DNA of 64,000 nt from Charina bottae (lineage: Eukaryota > Chordata > Lepidosauria > Squamata > Charinaidae), in contig JALMGJ010000011.1 in the NCBI GenBank assembly GCA_023362775.1, positions 26,459,501 through 26,523,500 on the forward strand, in the 5' to 3' direction. The position numbers and the translations under genes were made by a program. Positions 1 through 9,800 of this stretch are shown here, piece by piece. The notes under the pieces are model-generated. The model was not told the DNA's origin, did not search any database, and was given only the letters and a program-made list of their open reading frames with translations. Within the stretch, counting starts at the first letter, position 1; each line of letters begins with the position of its first letter.

Positions 1-1022
1 TCAAATGTAGGAACACACAACACATTTTGTACACTTATCCCCAAACAAGGAATGTATACTTCACCCTGAAAGGACACATCAGCCATGGATCCATCAGCTA
101 GAGCAACCTGTTGGATTTTAGGCTTGCCTTTTGTTAACAACAACTGTTCATTGTTTACAATGATTTGGCTACAGGCAGAGTCCAAGAGCCAAGTCTCTGG
201 AGATCGCTTACTCACAGCCGTGAGCAGAGCAGACACTTGGGTACGTTGTCTTGGTGGTTTCCCCTTCTTTTGCATGAACCTCTTTCCACTGGCACTACCG
301 GCTGGACGGGGTGGCTGGCGACAGTCTTTCATGAAGTGTTGAGTTGAGTTGCACCGGAAGCATCTCCTGACAGCACACGCAGCTTCTGTTCCAGCTGGAA
401 AACACTGTGCAGAAGCCTCAGGAACAGCAGCAGATGGCTTACCCTGCATCTTCTCCAGGTCACGAGCTTGCTGGATTTCTTGCAGCCGATTTGTGATGTA
501 ATCCACAGTAAGGTCTTGGGGCCTCAATGTCTGAGTCGCCTCGATGAGCATGTCAAAGCTCTTGTCCAAGCTTGACAGGATGATACAAGCTCTCTGGGTA
601 TCAGTGACCACAACATCCCGCTCCTCAAGTTCAAGAAACAAAGTCTTGAGTTTCTGGAGGTGGGTCATCACGTTTCCACCGGGTTGCAGCTTCAAATTGT
701 AAAGCTGATGTGATAGACCAACAATGGCAGCTGAAGTTTGCTTGGAATAAAGGGCTCTGAGAGCCTCCCAGCAAGCATGTGCAGTGTCTAGATTGCTGAT
801 ATGCAGTAGCTGCGATGATTCCAGTACCAGAATCAAATTGCCATAAGCACGATCCAAACACAACTGCACTTCTTCAGTAACAAGACCAATTGGAGGTTCG
901 TCTCTCACATACTTCCACAAACCTTCTTTTAGGAAGAAAGACTTGATTTTCACACACCAGGTCCGATAGTTTGTGCCATTCAAATGCTCAAAAGGCAGAC
1001 TAGTTAGCCCTGTAGCAGCCAT
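1..1022 (-). CDS. Ty1/copia retrotransposon Gag and start of protease (partial)
   Basis: On the - strand an open frame of at least 340 codons starts with ATG at 1022-1020 and runs off the left edge without a stop. The N-terminal ~210 residues look like copia-type Gag (an early NGTNYRTW motif, then a helical capsid-like stretch). A CX2CX4HX4C zinc knuckle (CFRCNSTQHFMKDC, about 356-397) follows, as expected for RNA packaging. After a basic linker, WLLDSACSQI resembles the active site of a copia aspartic protease (normally DSG; here DSA). The Gag-Pol continuation lies outside the window. The LTR immediately upstream, at higher coordinates, fits the 5' end of the element. No stop or frameshift was seen, so the copy may be young. 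The family call is from motifs and order only. Confidence 0.75.
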   Translation of the reverse strand, partial: MAATGLTSLPFEHLNGTNYRTWCVKIKSFFLKEGLWKYVRDEPPIGLVTEEVQLCLDRAYGNLILVLESSQLLHISNLDTAHACWEALRALYSKQTSAAIVGLSHQLYNLKLQPGGNVMTHLQKLKTLFLELEERDVVVTDTQRACIILSSLDKSFDMLIEATQTLRPQDLTVDYITNRLQEIQQARDLEKMQGKPSAAVPEASAQCFPAGTEAACAVRRCFRCNSTQHFMKDCRQPPRPAGSASGKRFMQKKGKPPRQRTQVSALLTAVSKRSPETWLLDSACSQIIVNNEQLLLTKGKPKIQQVALADGSMADVSFQGEVYIPCLGISVQNVLCVPTF

Positions 1023-1082
1023 GCTGACCGCTCAAAGAAAAACACGTTTACTCCAAAATGCAGCCTTAAAAACAAACCTCCT

Positions 1083-1640
1083 TGTTACAGCCAGATCCAG
1101 CGCAGCGGACAGCAGACCATCCAGACTGGGCAATCCATAACCTGTGGGATGTTGCTGGCTTCATGGGGTTTCAGGCGCAGAGTAATCCAAACAACGTGTA
1201 AGGCTAACAATATCTTTATTGGTAGCATAAGGCAATAATGGATGTATAGTGCATTATTGCAAAAAGGAAAAAAAAACAAAGCATACGCAGAGTTCCATCA
1301 GCAGATGTGAGGAAAGAAATTCATGGCCTATGAAAAGACCAGGCGTAGTTACAGTTCAGAAGCAAAGTACATGGCAACATGTAGATAGCAGCCAAGAGGA
1401 AGCATAGAGTGAGAATAAGTGAGATGAGGACCCATAGTTCAGAGCTGAATTATACACTTGTTTCAGCATTCTGATTGGCCAAATGTGAGGGGTCAAGACA
1501 TTTTCAGCTTACAATGCAGTAACTGTTGTACTTACTATAACTCGCCATGAGATGGCGGTGTTGCACATTGTCTCCCTTACAGGACACTGTTCCCATGAGA
1601 ATAAGATATTTTGGACTGTTATCACTACATTGTTTTGGCT
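1083..1640 (-). mobile_element. Probable 5' LTR of the Ty1/copia element
   Basis: This stretch lies directly upstream of the copia gag start and shares blocks with the repeat at 58.9-61.3 kb: a shared 'ggtagcataaggcaataatg' segment, a poly-A-rich block followed by an 'acagagttcc'-like segment, and later a 'ctgattggc' block and a 'ttctcatggg'-like block. Both ends are estimated; no clean TG...CA boundary could be fixed by eye. It probably holds the promoter of the element. Confidence 0.5.
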
Positions 1641-1762
1641 AGTGAAGGTCACACCTGGTGCTTATACTTACAGTAGAGGGGTGAATGGAAAAATACTGGT
1701 TTTTACAATGTAGAATTACACAGTGAAGAACTCCATTTGAATCCTACATAGCATAACTCTAA

Positions 1763-1921
1763 CATTATCATGCCATGATACAACTCACTTCCTTATTGAA
1801 GAACTTTATCCCCAATTTTAAATGTGACACTAAGAAAAATCTGATAGCAGTCATTGGGGGACTGGACTCACATGTCTCCCTTTATCTGGCAACTGTCTTG
1901 GATATTTACAAAATCCCACAG
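1763..1921 (+). pseudogene. V2R exon 2, 5'-truncated fragment
   Basis: The reading frame ends in NFKCDTKKN, then AVIGGLDSHVSLYLATVLDI, and matches the end of exon 2 of the intact V2R gene at 34.67-34.96 kb almost residue for residue. This is part of the extracellular ligand-binding lobe of a family C GPCR. The first ~130 bp of the exon are missing. The splice donor is lost: the intact gene has CAG|gtaaga, this copy CAG|ttgaca. The next V2R exon downstream, a broken exon 3 at 24.58 kb, is about 22.7 kb away beyond a Polinton, so this is probably the same dead gene with an inflated intron 2. Confidence 0.75.
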
Positions 1922-2013
1922 TTGACAGTATTTTTTACCCCAGTAAATGTGATGAGAGGATGCTTCTTAAGTTTCCTTTATGAGCTATATGGCTTTTTTA
2001 TTTATGAACAATA

Positions 2014-2104
2014 TCCTTCCTTCCTTCCTTCCTTCCTTCCTTCCTTCCTTCCTTCCTTCCTTCCTTCCTTCCTTCCTTCCTTCCTTCCTTCCTTCCTTCC
2101 TTCC
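2014..2104 (+). repeat. (TTCC)n microsatellite
   Basis: About 22 uninterrupted TTCC units. The open frame across it is only the repeat read as Ser-Phe-Leu-Pro. Confidence 0.95.
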
Positions 2105-3370
2105 ATATCGGCTTCAAAGTTAAGGCCAAGATAGAACCAATTTACCAAGTTATCTTTATGCATGCTCCACAAATGTTTTTAAACAATCTATGTAGGACTA
2201 TTTCCATGTGTGTAATATTAAGTTTGGGACAGAAGCCCATCCACAGATTTTACAGCTGATACCCTAGTCTAATGAGTAAGATTAATTTGCAGCCAAAAAT
2301 AGACATTCAGAGGGCACAGACAAAGTAAAAAAAAATCCCTATGTTCAGTTCAGTTCTGTGGCTTTCTCTCTTTGTTCACTAAACCACTCTTAGGAGTGTA
2401 AAACATAACCATTTGCTGATATGCTGAATTGGGATCAGATATGCATTTCAGGGTGCACTATATCATTCTGAATGAATAGGGTAAACGTTTAGGCTCCTAA
2501 TCTGTTCCCTAATAAGAGCCAAATTGAAGAAAAATTTCTGGAGTCACAATTATCCCCCCTGCCAGTGTTTCTTCACTCCAAATGATGTTTTCCCCTCATA
2601 TTTTTCGACTAATCCTACAATGAACAATTGCATCAAGGAACAGAGATATTCTGCCACAGAAAACATTGGGTAAGTCCACTAAGCCAACACATCTAGCCCA
2701 TTAATCAATGGGGATAGATTTCTTAAAACATATTTGCATGGAAGATAGAGCCAAAAAACTCCCATACTTATCTCTGACTGACTCAAAGTTCAGACAGACA
2801 CAGAAAAGAGTAGTATGTACAGTATGTATATAATTTTTTTATAAGTGTAATTGTTCCAAATATTGTAACTTTCTTAAAATTATTGTTGACCTAAAATATG
2901 TGCCCAACAACATAAAGTACTAGAGGAAAATGTTCTCTGTGATGGCTGAAGGGAGTATATTTAAATGGGTCTTAGGAAAAGAAATCCTAAACTTGGGGAA
3001 AATAATGGAAGGCAAATAATTGGGAAAATATATGCCAAAACTGAGGAGAGAACAGAATGTCTGTGTCTGAGACAACGGATTCTGGCATTCAGTAGCAGAA
3101 AGACATTGGAAAAGGGCTTCTTCTGCTTCTTTCCTCTGTGGATTAACTGACAGTGCTGTGTATTCTAGTTTAAGTTATACCAAAAATGAATACCTACCTA
3201 TTTATATGTATGGACCTGCTCAGTATGTTACTTATTCACCATCCATTTATATGATTTCCTGCTACAGACAAAAAATAGTGCTTTACCTTTAGAACATTTT
3301 GCATCTGGAATAGGTAAACATGGTCATCAGTAGAGCCATTAAAAGGTATCAGCCAGTTAGGGGCACAAAG
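2105..3370. other. AT-rich sequence without recognisable gene
   Basis: No frame with family resemblance, splice-framed exon or RNA gene was seen. It may be remains of V2R intron 2 or old repeats. Confidence 0.4.
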
Positions 3371-3790
3371 TTGCTAACGAGGCCCTTAGAATGAAAGTTA
3401 TATTACACCTCTTTGCCAGCAATCAACAACAAGATAGGCAAAGATTAACTGCAAGATTAGCAGCAGAGGAGCAATCAAACAACACAATAGACCCCAATCA
3501 AGAAACTATTAACTCAGTCAATCAACCAAGCAGCAAACAACAACCCAATCAAGGTACTACTAAGGAGAGTACAAGACCCCCACTAACACAGGCAGGACAA
3601 GCCAGGGTATATAAACAGAGAGCAAGTTCCACTCCCTTTTCACACTGAAGATGTTGCCTAGCCTGGCAATGAAACGTCTGCAAGAAAACAACAAGGCTCA
3701 GAGAGCACCATGGACTCCAAAGTTATATTTGCCCTTCAAAATATCCTAATATCCTAGATTTGTCAAAAGTTTATCCATCTGCAATCTCTC
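3371..3790 (+). mobile_element. Penelope-like element, terminal fragment
   Basis: The stretch has the layout of a PLE end: a Gln/Asn-rich tail-like coding segment (3391-3648), a TATATAAA motif near 3608, and then a hammerhead-like motif ending in a GAAAC box. PLEs are retroelements with a GIY-YIG nuclease whose LTR-like ends often carry hammerhead ribozymes. No reverse transcriptase remains here. The boundaries are approximate. Confidence 0.55.
3640..3690 (+). ncRNA. Hammerhead-ribozyme-like motif in PLE end
   Basis: The core CTGAAGA (3645-3651, fits CUGANGA) is followed by a short stem-loop (TTGCC near 3654 pairing with GGCAA near 3665) and then GAAAC (3671-3675). This is the order of conserved boxes in minimal PLE hammerheads. 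Stems I and III were not checked in detail, so catalytic activity is unknown. Confidence 0.55.
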
Positions 3791-4044
3791 TAATCCTATG
3801 TTTAAAAGCTGATGGAGACCCAAAATAAGTGATGACATCAGACATTTCGCATGAGGAAAAGCAAGCTTTCAGCAAACATTTTCTTGTCCAACAAGGCTCT
3901 GCTCACTGTCTAAAAGAAACTGGTTGGAATATATATTTTTTAAACCCTCAAGAACTCAGGATACCTCTATTTCCCATTATCCGACCTTTCTGGTAAGTAG
4001 ATATAGTACATACCGTTTTTTAATGGAGCTTATCAGCACTTTTG

Positions 4045-4245
4045 ATCAGTGACGTCATCAAAGTAAACAAACCCACGTGGTGCTGACGTCACCAGGCCAT
4101 GCCCCCAAGCGGAAGTGACGTACCCAGCCCCCACCCTCCGGATATGACGTGCATAGCCCTCCTCCCCAGATGTGACGTGCATAATCCTCCCCCCCACATG
4201 GTGCAGGGGTCACAAGGTTGTAACCCTAGCCGGATATGACGTGAG
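4045..4245. promoter_or_regulatory. Cluster of six TGACGT (CRE/ATF-type) motifs
   Basis: TGACGT occurs at 4050, 4084, 4116, 4145, 4173 and 4237. The first two are full palindromic TGACGTCA sites and the others half-sites, spaced 28-64 bp apart. The region is unusually GC-rich for this locus and holds short imperfect repeats (ccggatatgacgtg twice, ccatcaagaaa twice slightly downstream). CREB/ATF factors bind such sites; any function here is inference. Confidence 0.45.
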
Positions 4246-4677
4246 AACCTAATCCCATCAAGAAAAGCATGAGTAACCCTAATCAGATAAGGCGTGTTGA
4301 ACCTAGCCCCCATCAAGAAAGTGATTAGATTAACCCCTAGCCTAATTCTATGGGACATCCAAAATAAAAAATAAATACATTTAAAACACCTAAGTAATGT
4401 GAATCATTAACAGAGGCCTAGGCTGAGCTTTATTTTTGGGAAACATATCCTACTTTGTGAAATAAAAAATAATAGCCTGATGATGCTTTTAATTTTTTGT
4501 GATGTTTTAAAAATCAGTGCCTCAAATGCTGGAAAAAGGAGCCCCTAAAAGGCAGCCACAGCCTGCATTTGACCTAGCCCCCAGCTTTTACCTTTGTAAA
4601 AATCTAAAGACACATATTTTGCCAGAGGTACCCTCAAAGCCACACGTACGCGTAAGCGTTTCAAGAAAGGCCTTAAT
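4246..4677. other. Left flank of the Polinton, no recognised gene
   Basis: A 70-codon frame (from 4517) ends inside the Polinton TIR and resembles nothing I know. The stretch ends in TTAAT (4673-4677), which also follows the other Polinton end at 22841-22845. Confidence 0.4.
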
Positions 4678-4773
4678 AAAATTTATTCTACCCCTACAGC
4701 AAAAGACAAGGAATATTAACAGGAATTAAAGTACTCGCAAGTGGCAAGCGGGCAGGCAGCAAGTATCCGGTCG

Positions 4774-4793
4774 TGGCATGCCCGGGCATGTCA
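4774..4793. promoter_or_regulatory. p53-family-like response element 1, left TIR
   Basis: Two RRRCWWGYYY-like decamers with CATG cores abut with no spacer: TGGCATGCCC then GGGCATGTCA. Each misses the consensus only at an outer base. Binding is a prediction. Confidence 0.4.
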
Positions 4794-4859
4794 AGGCCCG
4801 GCGATTAGGGGCATGCATGTTTGTGTCTGCTAGTAAAAAGGGGGGTTAGGCCTTGTTCA

Positions 4860-4879
4860 GAACATGCCCGGGCATGTCA
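4860..4879. promoter_or_regulatory. p53-family-like response element 2, left TIR
   Basis: GAACATGCCC fits the RRRCWWGYYY decamer fully; the abutting GGGCATGTCA misses only the last base (19 of 20). It lies ~140 bp upstream of the left-arm start codon at 5019. Confidence 0.45.
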
Positions 4880-5018
4880 AGGCCCAGCGATTCAGGGCAC
4901 GCGCAAGGCTCGATGACGTGTCTTCTCAGGGGGCAGGTGAGTTTGTGCACACAGACCTGAACAGCTACCGGATTAAATCCAGCAGTCTTTTGAAAAATAA
5001 AAGACCTGTATTTTGAAG

Positions 5019-5665
5019 ATGGCAAATATTGATACAGATTTGTTTGATGTAAATTTGACCCCCAAAGCTCTCAAGCGTGGACGTAGAATAAGAAAAAAAC
5101 ATGAGTTACGTGGACTCATTGAGAAGAATGAACTTATAAAACCTTGTTATTGCAGGTTCTGCAAAACATCAAATGGTAAGTAAATATAAAAATTAAGAAA
5201 ACAGTATTTTGAGTAGTTGAAACAGCTAGGCTAATTCTACCTTATTTCCTGTTTTAGAAATGGTGGAGTCTCGAAATGTTAGCATGCCTCAGATTCTGAA
5301 AGCGTGTATCATTAAAATATTACATCATTGTTTAATGGGATGTCTACAATCAGACGAAGACCATGTGGATGGCACCAGTAAAACAGAGCTTATTAGCGCT
5401 TATGCTTTAGACTTTCTATTCCTCATGTTCTCTGGATTGTCATCAGTATTTCTGACAAAGTGAATAAATTATATTTCACCCGGGACACCCTTGGTGAGCT
5501 CAATACATTCGTACAACATATCGAGAAGAGCAGTAAACCACTTTCATTAATGTCAAATATTGAAGTTGAATTGCCATTGTCTCTGAAGCGGTTAATATGT
5601 CAGAATGTAACAGAAATTAATTACAAGAAACTGTTAGCAGTCACCCTATGAATTTTATAATAAAA
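5019..5665 (+). pseudogene. Polinton left-arm two-exon gene of unknown function, frameshifted
   Basis: The start ATG at 5019 lies 40 bp inside the TIR. Exon 1 (5019-5175) encodes a basic segment (KALKRGRRIRKK) and a CYCRFC motif, ending in a good donor (ATG|gtaagt). Exon 2 opens after a pyrimidine-rich acceptor (gttttag, 5251-5257), in phase with exon 1, and reads to TGA at 5461-5463. A second frame, open from 5397 to 5651, contains FTRDTLGELNTFV and probably is the true C-terminus, displaced by a one-base shift around 5410-5425. AATAAA near 5657 suits a poly(A) signal. I do not recognise the protein. The position next to the TIR suggests an early-expressed small accessory protein; this is inference. 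Confidence 0.55.
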
Positions 5666-6245
5666 TGTGTTTTTCAAATCACATGAAAGATGTATTATGT
5701 TTTTTCTTTTGTGGACCTTGTCACCTGGCAAACACAGAATTTAATCAAAGCTTGTGTGATATTATTCAATCAGTTTCCTGATGCAGGGTGGGGACTGTCT
5801 GGTTTTGCAAAAAGATGTTAAGAATATAACCTGGCATGGATGGTATTATTCAAATGTAGCTTCCAGGTGAGGTGGGGATAGCCAGTTTTACAAAAGGTGT
5901 GAAGAACTCACCAACTCTGATGTGATTAGATTGTAACATCATCAACTATTCAAATGGGGATGCCTGGTGAGGGGGACCTTGACAGTTTTGCAAAAAGAAG
6001 TTAAGAATTCAGCCTAGCATGGCTGATAACATTCAAATGTGACTTCCAGGTCAGGCGGGGATGGCCAGTTTTGCAAAAGGTGTGAAGAATTCACCGCCTC
6101 TGATGTGATTAGTTTGTGACATCAGCAGTGTGCATAAAAGTAGGACAGTTACGTTTGATGGTTGCTGGCATACCTGCACCTCCGGAGCCATTTGAGCCAC
6201 TAAGAAGACACTTTTTCAGGGCTGGCTAAGAAGACCCTTTTCAGA
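5666..6245 (+). repeat. Non-coding spacer with ~180-bp tandem duplication
   Basis: Two imperfect copies of a ~180-bp unit run from about 5765 to 6130. Each contains 'ttttgcaaaaagaNgttaagaat', a 'cttccaggt' block and an 'ggtgtgaagaa' block followed by 'ctctgatgtgatta'. The spacer separates the left-arm gene from the first polymerase exon, so it may be the polymerase promoter. 'gcataaaagtagg' near 6132 is a possible TATA-like element. Confidence 0.5.
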
Positions 6246-6870
6246 ATGGAAGCTACTATTGTAAGTAATTATGGCTGATTTTTGAGACACAGGGCCTCTT
6301 AGAATCAAAATGATTTTATAACACTCTTGTCTGCGTCTTTGTTTTCTTTCACTAGAATGAATTGACAGACTCAGAATGCTTGATGGCAGCTAGTATTGTA
6401 AGTAGTTTTATTACTAATTTTTGAGACACAGGGCCTTAGATTCAAAATGGGTTTATAACACTCTTGTTTGCTTATTTGTTTTCTTTCACTAGAATGAATT
6501 GACAGACTCAGAATGCTTGAGGGCCTATGAAGGTATTTTTCTTTCATAATTTCATACATTTAGATTCTTATAAGCATTTCTGCAGCAATTCTGACCCTCT
6601 GGGTTTTTCCTTTTCCTTCAGAATGGGAGGACGATCAGCCATTTGTGGATCTCACAATTCCCACAGAGCATCAAGGGGTCCTACATGACACGAGCCCTCA
6701 GCCTTCCACAAGCCACGCAGCCCAAATGCTGTTAGAAGGTGAAATATGCCACATTTTATTCAACTGTAAACCACTTTTTAGAAACTAAAGGGATTGGTAT
6801 TACATTATTAGGAAACATTGCTGATACCCTTTTTTGTTTGTTTGTTTAACCAGCACCACCTGGAAAAAAA
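6246..6870 (+). CDS. 5' small exons of Polinton DNA polymerase B gene
   Basis: Five splice-framed exons can be read in one phase-compatible series: 6246-6260 (ATG start, 5 codons), 6356-6397, 6493-6532, 6622-6738 and 6854-6870 onward. Donors are gtaagt, gtaagt, gtattt and gtgaaa; acceptors are cactag, cactag, ttcag and accag. Exons 2 and 3 are near copies (both begin AATGAATTGACAGACTCAGA), and the introns before them are also copies, so a ~137-bp exon-plus-intron unit was tandemly duplicated. The last exon is cut by the L2 insertion and resumes in the same frame at 11.44 kb, leading into the polymerase frame. The encoded N-terminus is acidic and of unknown fold. Joining to the polymerase is inference from phase and order. 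Confidence 0.55.
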
Positions 6871-9800
6871 TTTTTTTTTGAAATCCAAGATGGCGATCGG
6901 AAGCCGACGTCGGTTGCTGCTCCAGGGGGGGGGGGGAGATTGTTTAGCTCCTTGAAAATCGTTGGAGGCTCTTCTGAACCCCTGAATGGCACTTTCCATG
7001 GCTGGGGAATTGCTACTGGCGGGTTTTTACCTGTGTTGGGGGTTTAGCCTCCCCTGGACGGAGCGGTGGGACGTAACGGACTGCGAAGGACGACGCGAGG
7101 CTTGCAGTTGGTCTGAGCAGAGTTTAACAGCGTTTTTTGAACAACGAGGGAAGCCTCTTTCTGTTGAGAAGCCGAATACGGGTGACCCTGGAACCCGAAT
7201 AGGACTGTGGTGCTGGCGGGGGCGACGACAACAAACCCCGACTAACCCTGATTCGGTGAGCCCCGGGATTTGCCCTGATAGTGGGACAGACTCTGGGCGG
7301 GGCGTTCACCGTAGTAGAAGCAAATTTCATCTCTGCTGCAAAAGAACTCTACAGGGGGTGAACAGATTCCAGAGGTGTAAAAGACTGACCTCAAAATTGC
7401 TTGGACGCTGGCCCTTAATAGATCTTTTGGGTATAAGTTTTAACAATATAACGGACTTTGCCTCGCTTCCCAGAAGAACGTTTCTGGAGTTGTTGACCAT
7501 CTCGGTAGCGCAACAGCTTTACATATGGCTGAAGATAGAGGGACATACCCTGAGGAATCAGTAACCAATCCTAGCGTCTGGCAAAGTTTAAAGATCTCTC
7601 TGCCTGTTCTGAAAACAAAATTGTGGGTGCAGCAATGCCCTGACGATCTATTGAGCGTTGCTACAGACTGACAGTAGCATAGTAATGCTATCAGGGTTTA
7701 TGGACCACGGATTATTAAGATAAACCCTATGAAAGCTGGTTAAACATCTCTAACCATCCTAACCACCCTATATATAGCTAAGATCATCGGTGATCCCTCA
7801 ATTGAATGACAGTCTCCCTCTCAGGAGTGAGAGGCGTGGGAGGGAGTATTGGGTTGAATGTAGAATATGAGTGCACTCATCCCCCTGAGTGAGAGATGGG
7901 GGGGGAGGAGTAGTGTATGGAGTGCCCCCCTATAGACCAGTGAGAGAAGTCGATGAGGGGGGCACAGGAAGTGAGTGGTTAATTCTGTGAGTGGTGAGTG
8001 GGCCCAGCCATTGCCGAGAGCACGGGCTGGTGCACTGGTGGGGACCCATCATCACTTAAATTGAGTGTTGTAAGTCTGTTGATTGAATGATGGAGGGTTT
8101 ACTGAGTTTATCCAGGAATCTCGGAAGTCCAGGAGTGGAGGCTAATGGACTTAGAGACGCTGGGGGTCATAGGGCTGGGCAGAATATTGAGGTGGTGATG
8201 GGTAGGGGATGGTATGGTGAGAGCCGGAGAACAGGCCATCGTAGGGGAAGACGTGACCGGTGTTTATTACCGGTGGCGTGTTCTGGTTCTCCGTGCTCAA
8301 CCCAAAGGCCTGGTCAGCAGACTCGTGGTTGCCCTGACTTTCGGCTGCTGCTATGCAATGCCAGGTCAGTTAATAACAAAGCCCCCCTCATACAAGATCT
8401 GATTATAGAGGAGGGGGCAGACCTGGTATGCATTACAGAAACCTGGCTGGGCCCGGAGGGCGGTGTTGCTCTCTCTGAGATATGCCCAGTCGGGTTTCGG
8501 GTTTGGCACCAGCCGAGACTTCGGGGCAGGGGAGGAGGGGTGGCGGTTGTCATCCGGGAATCTCTAATGGCCATCAGGGGCCCTGCTCCACAAGTGACCG
8601 GGTGTGAGACTCTGTTCTTTAAGTTGGGCTCTCAGGAACAGTTGGGAATATTGCTATTGTACCAGCCTCCCTGCTGCGTAGCAACCTCCCTGCCTGAGCT
8701 GCTGGAGGCCGTCTCAGGGTTGGCAGTTGAGCTCCCTAGGCTTATGGTTCTGGGGGACTTTAACTTGCCTTCCCTGGGACGAACCTCTGAAGCAGCACGG
8801 GAGTTCATGACCACCATGGTGGCCATGGGCCTGTCCCAGATCATTCAGGACCCAACTCGAGACAGTGGCCTCACCCCGGATCTAGTTTTCTTGTCAGAGC
8901 AGTGGCAATGTGATCTCAGGGGAGAACTACATCTTTCCCCTTTGTCATGGTCGATCACGCCCTGGTGACCTTGAGATTCTCCTATGCTACCCCCCTCCGC
9001 AGGGAGGCCGGACCTATTCGATTGGTCCGCCCCCGGCGACTGATGGACCCGTTAGGATTCCAGAGGGAGCTGGGGGTTATACCGGAAGATCTGCTGCACG
9101 GTCCAGCGGAGGCTCTGGCTGCTGCCTGGAATAGAGAGGTGGCTGGGGCCTTGGACAGGATCGCGCCTGTGCGGCCTCTCTTGTCCAGTCGAACCCGACA
9201 CTCCCCCTGGTTTACGGAGGAGTTGAGGGTTCTGAAGAGGATTAAGAGACGCCTAGAGCGCCGCTGGAGGAAAACAAAGACTGAATCCGACCGAACACAA
9301 TCTAGAGCCGCTATTAAGGCCTACCTTGTGGCGGTAAGAGCGGCGAAACGTGAATATTTCTCCGCTCTTATTGCATCCGCAGAATGCCGTCCGACGGCCC
9401 TGTTTAAGATTACCCGATCCCTTTTGGGGAAAGGGGAGTCGGAAATCCATCTGCAGGGCCGTGCTGAGGAATTTTCGAAGCATCTGCAGGATAAAATCGC
9501 TCGGATTCGCTCCAAGTGGGATTCCGAGCGTGAGTCAGAGTCTGGAGAGATACCCAGGGAACGTACTCACTTTGTTATCTGGGAACAGTTTGATCCTGTT
9601 GGACCTGAGGAAGTGGACAGAGTTCTCCGGACTGTAAACGCCACCACCTGTCAATTAGATCCATGCCCCTCCTGGCTGGTGAAAGCAGCTCGGGAGGGGA
9701 CTTGTAGTTGGGCCCAGGCGATGGTGAATGCATCCTTGGGAGAGGGGGTGTTCCCGGCAGCTTTCAAGGAGGCGCTGGTGCGCCCCCTTCTCAAGAAGCC

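Larger units (their letters stand above)
4678..4978 (+). repeat. Polinton left terminal inverted repeat
   Basis: The reverse complement of 22541-22840 matches this stretch closely from the outer 'aaatttatt' end to the inner 'acagacctgaacagct' block. Inside, the unit containing CATGCCCGGGCATG plus 'tcaaggcc' occurs twice (about 4777 and 4862). Confidence 0.93.

Noticed and set aside
1775..2134. A 119-codon frame starting in the V2R exon 2 fragment and continuing as Ser-Phe-Leu-Pro repeats
   Set aside because: Its second half is the (TTCC)n microsatellite; only the exon 2 part is meaningful.
4089..4358. 89-codon - strand frame over the TGACGT cluster
   Set aside because: Composition follows the GC-rich imperfect repeats; no family features.
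6986..7564. 192-codon frame in the L2 5' region as a possible ORF1
   Set aside because: No coiled coil, RRM, zinc knuckle or esterase motif was seen; it may be 5' UTR sequence.
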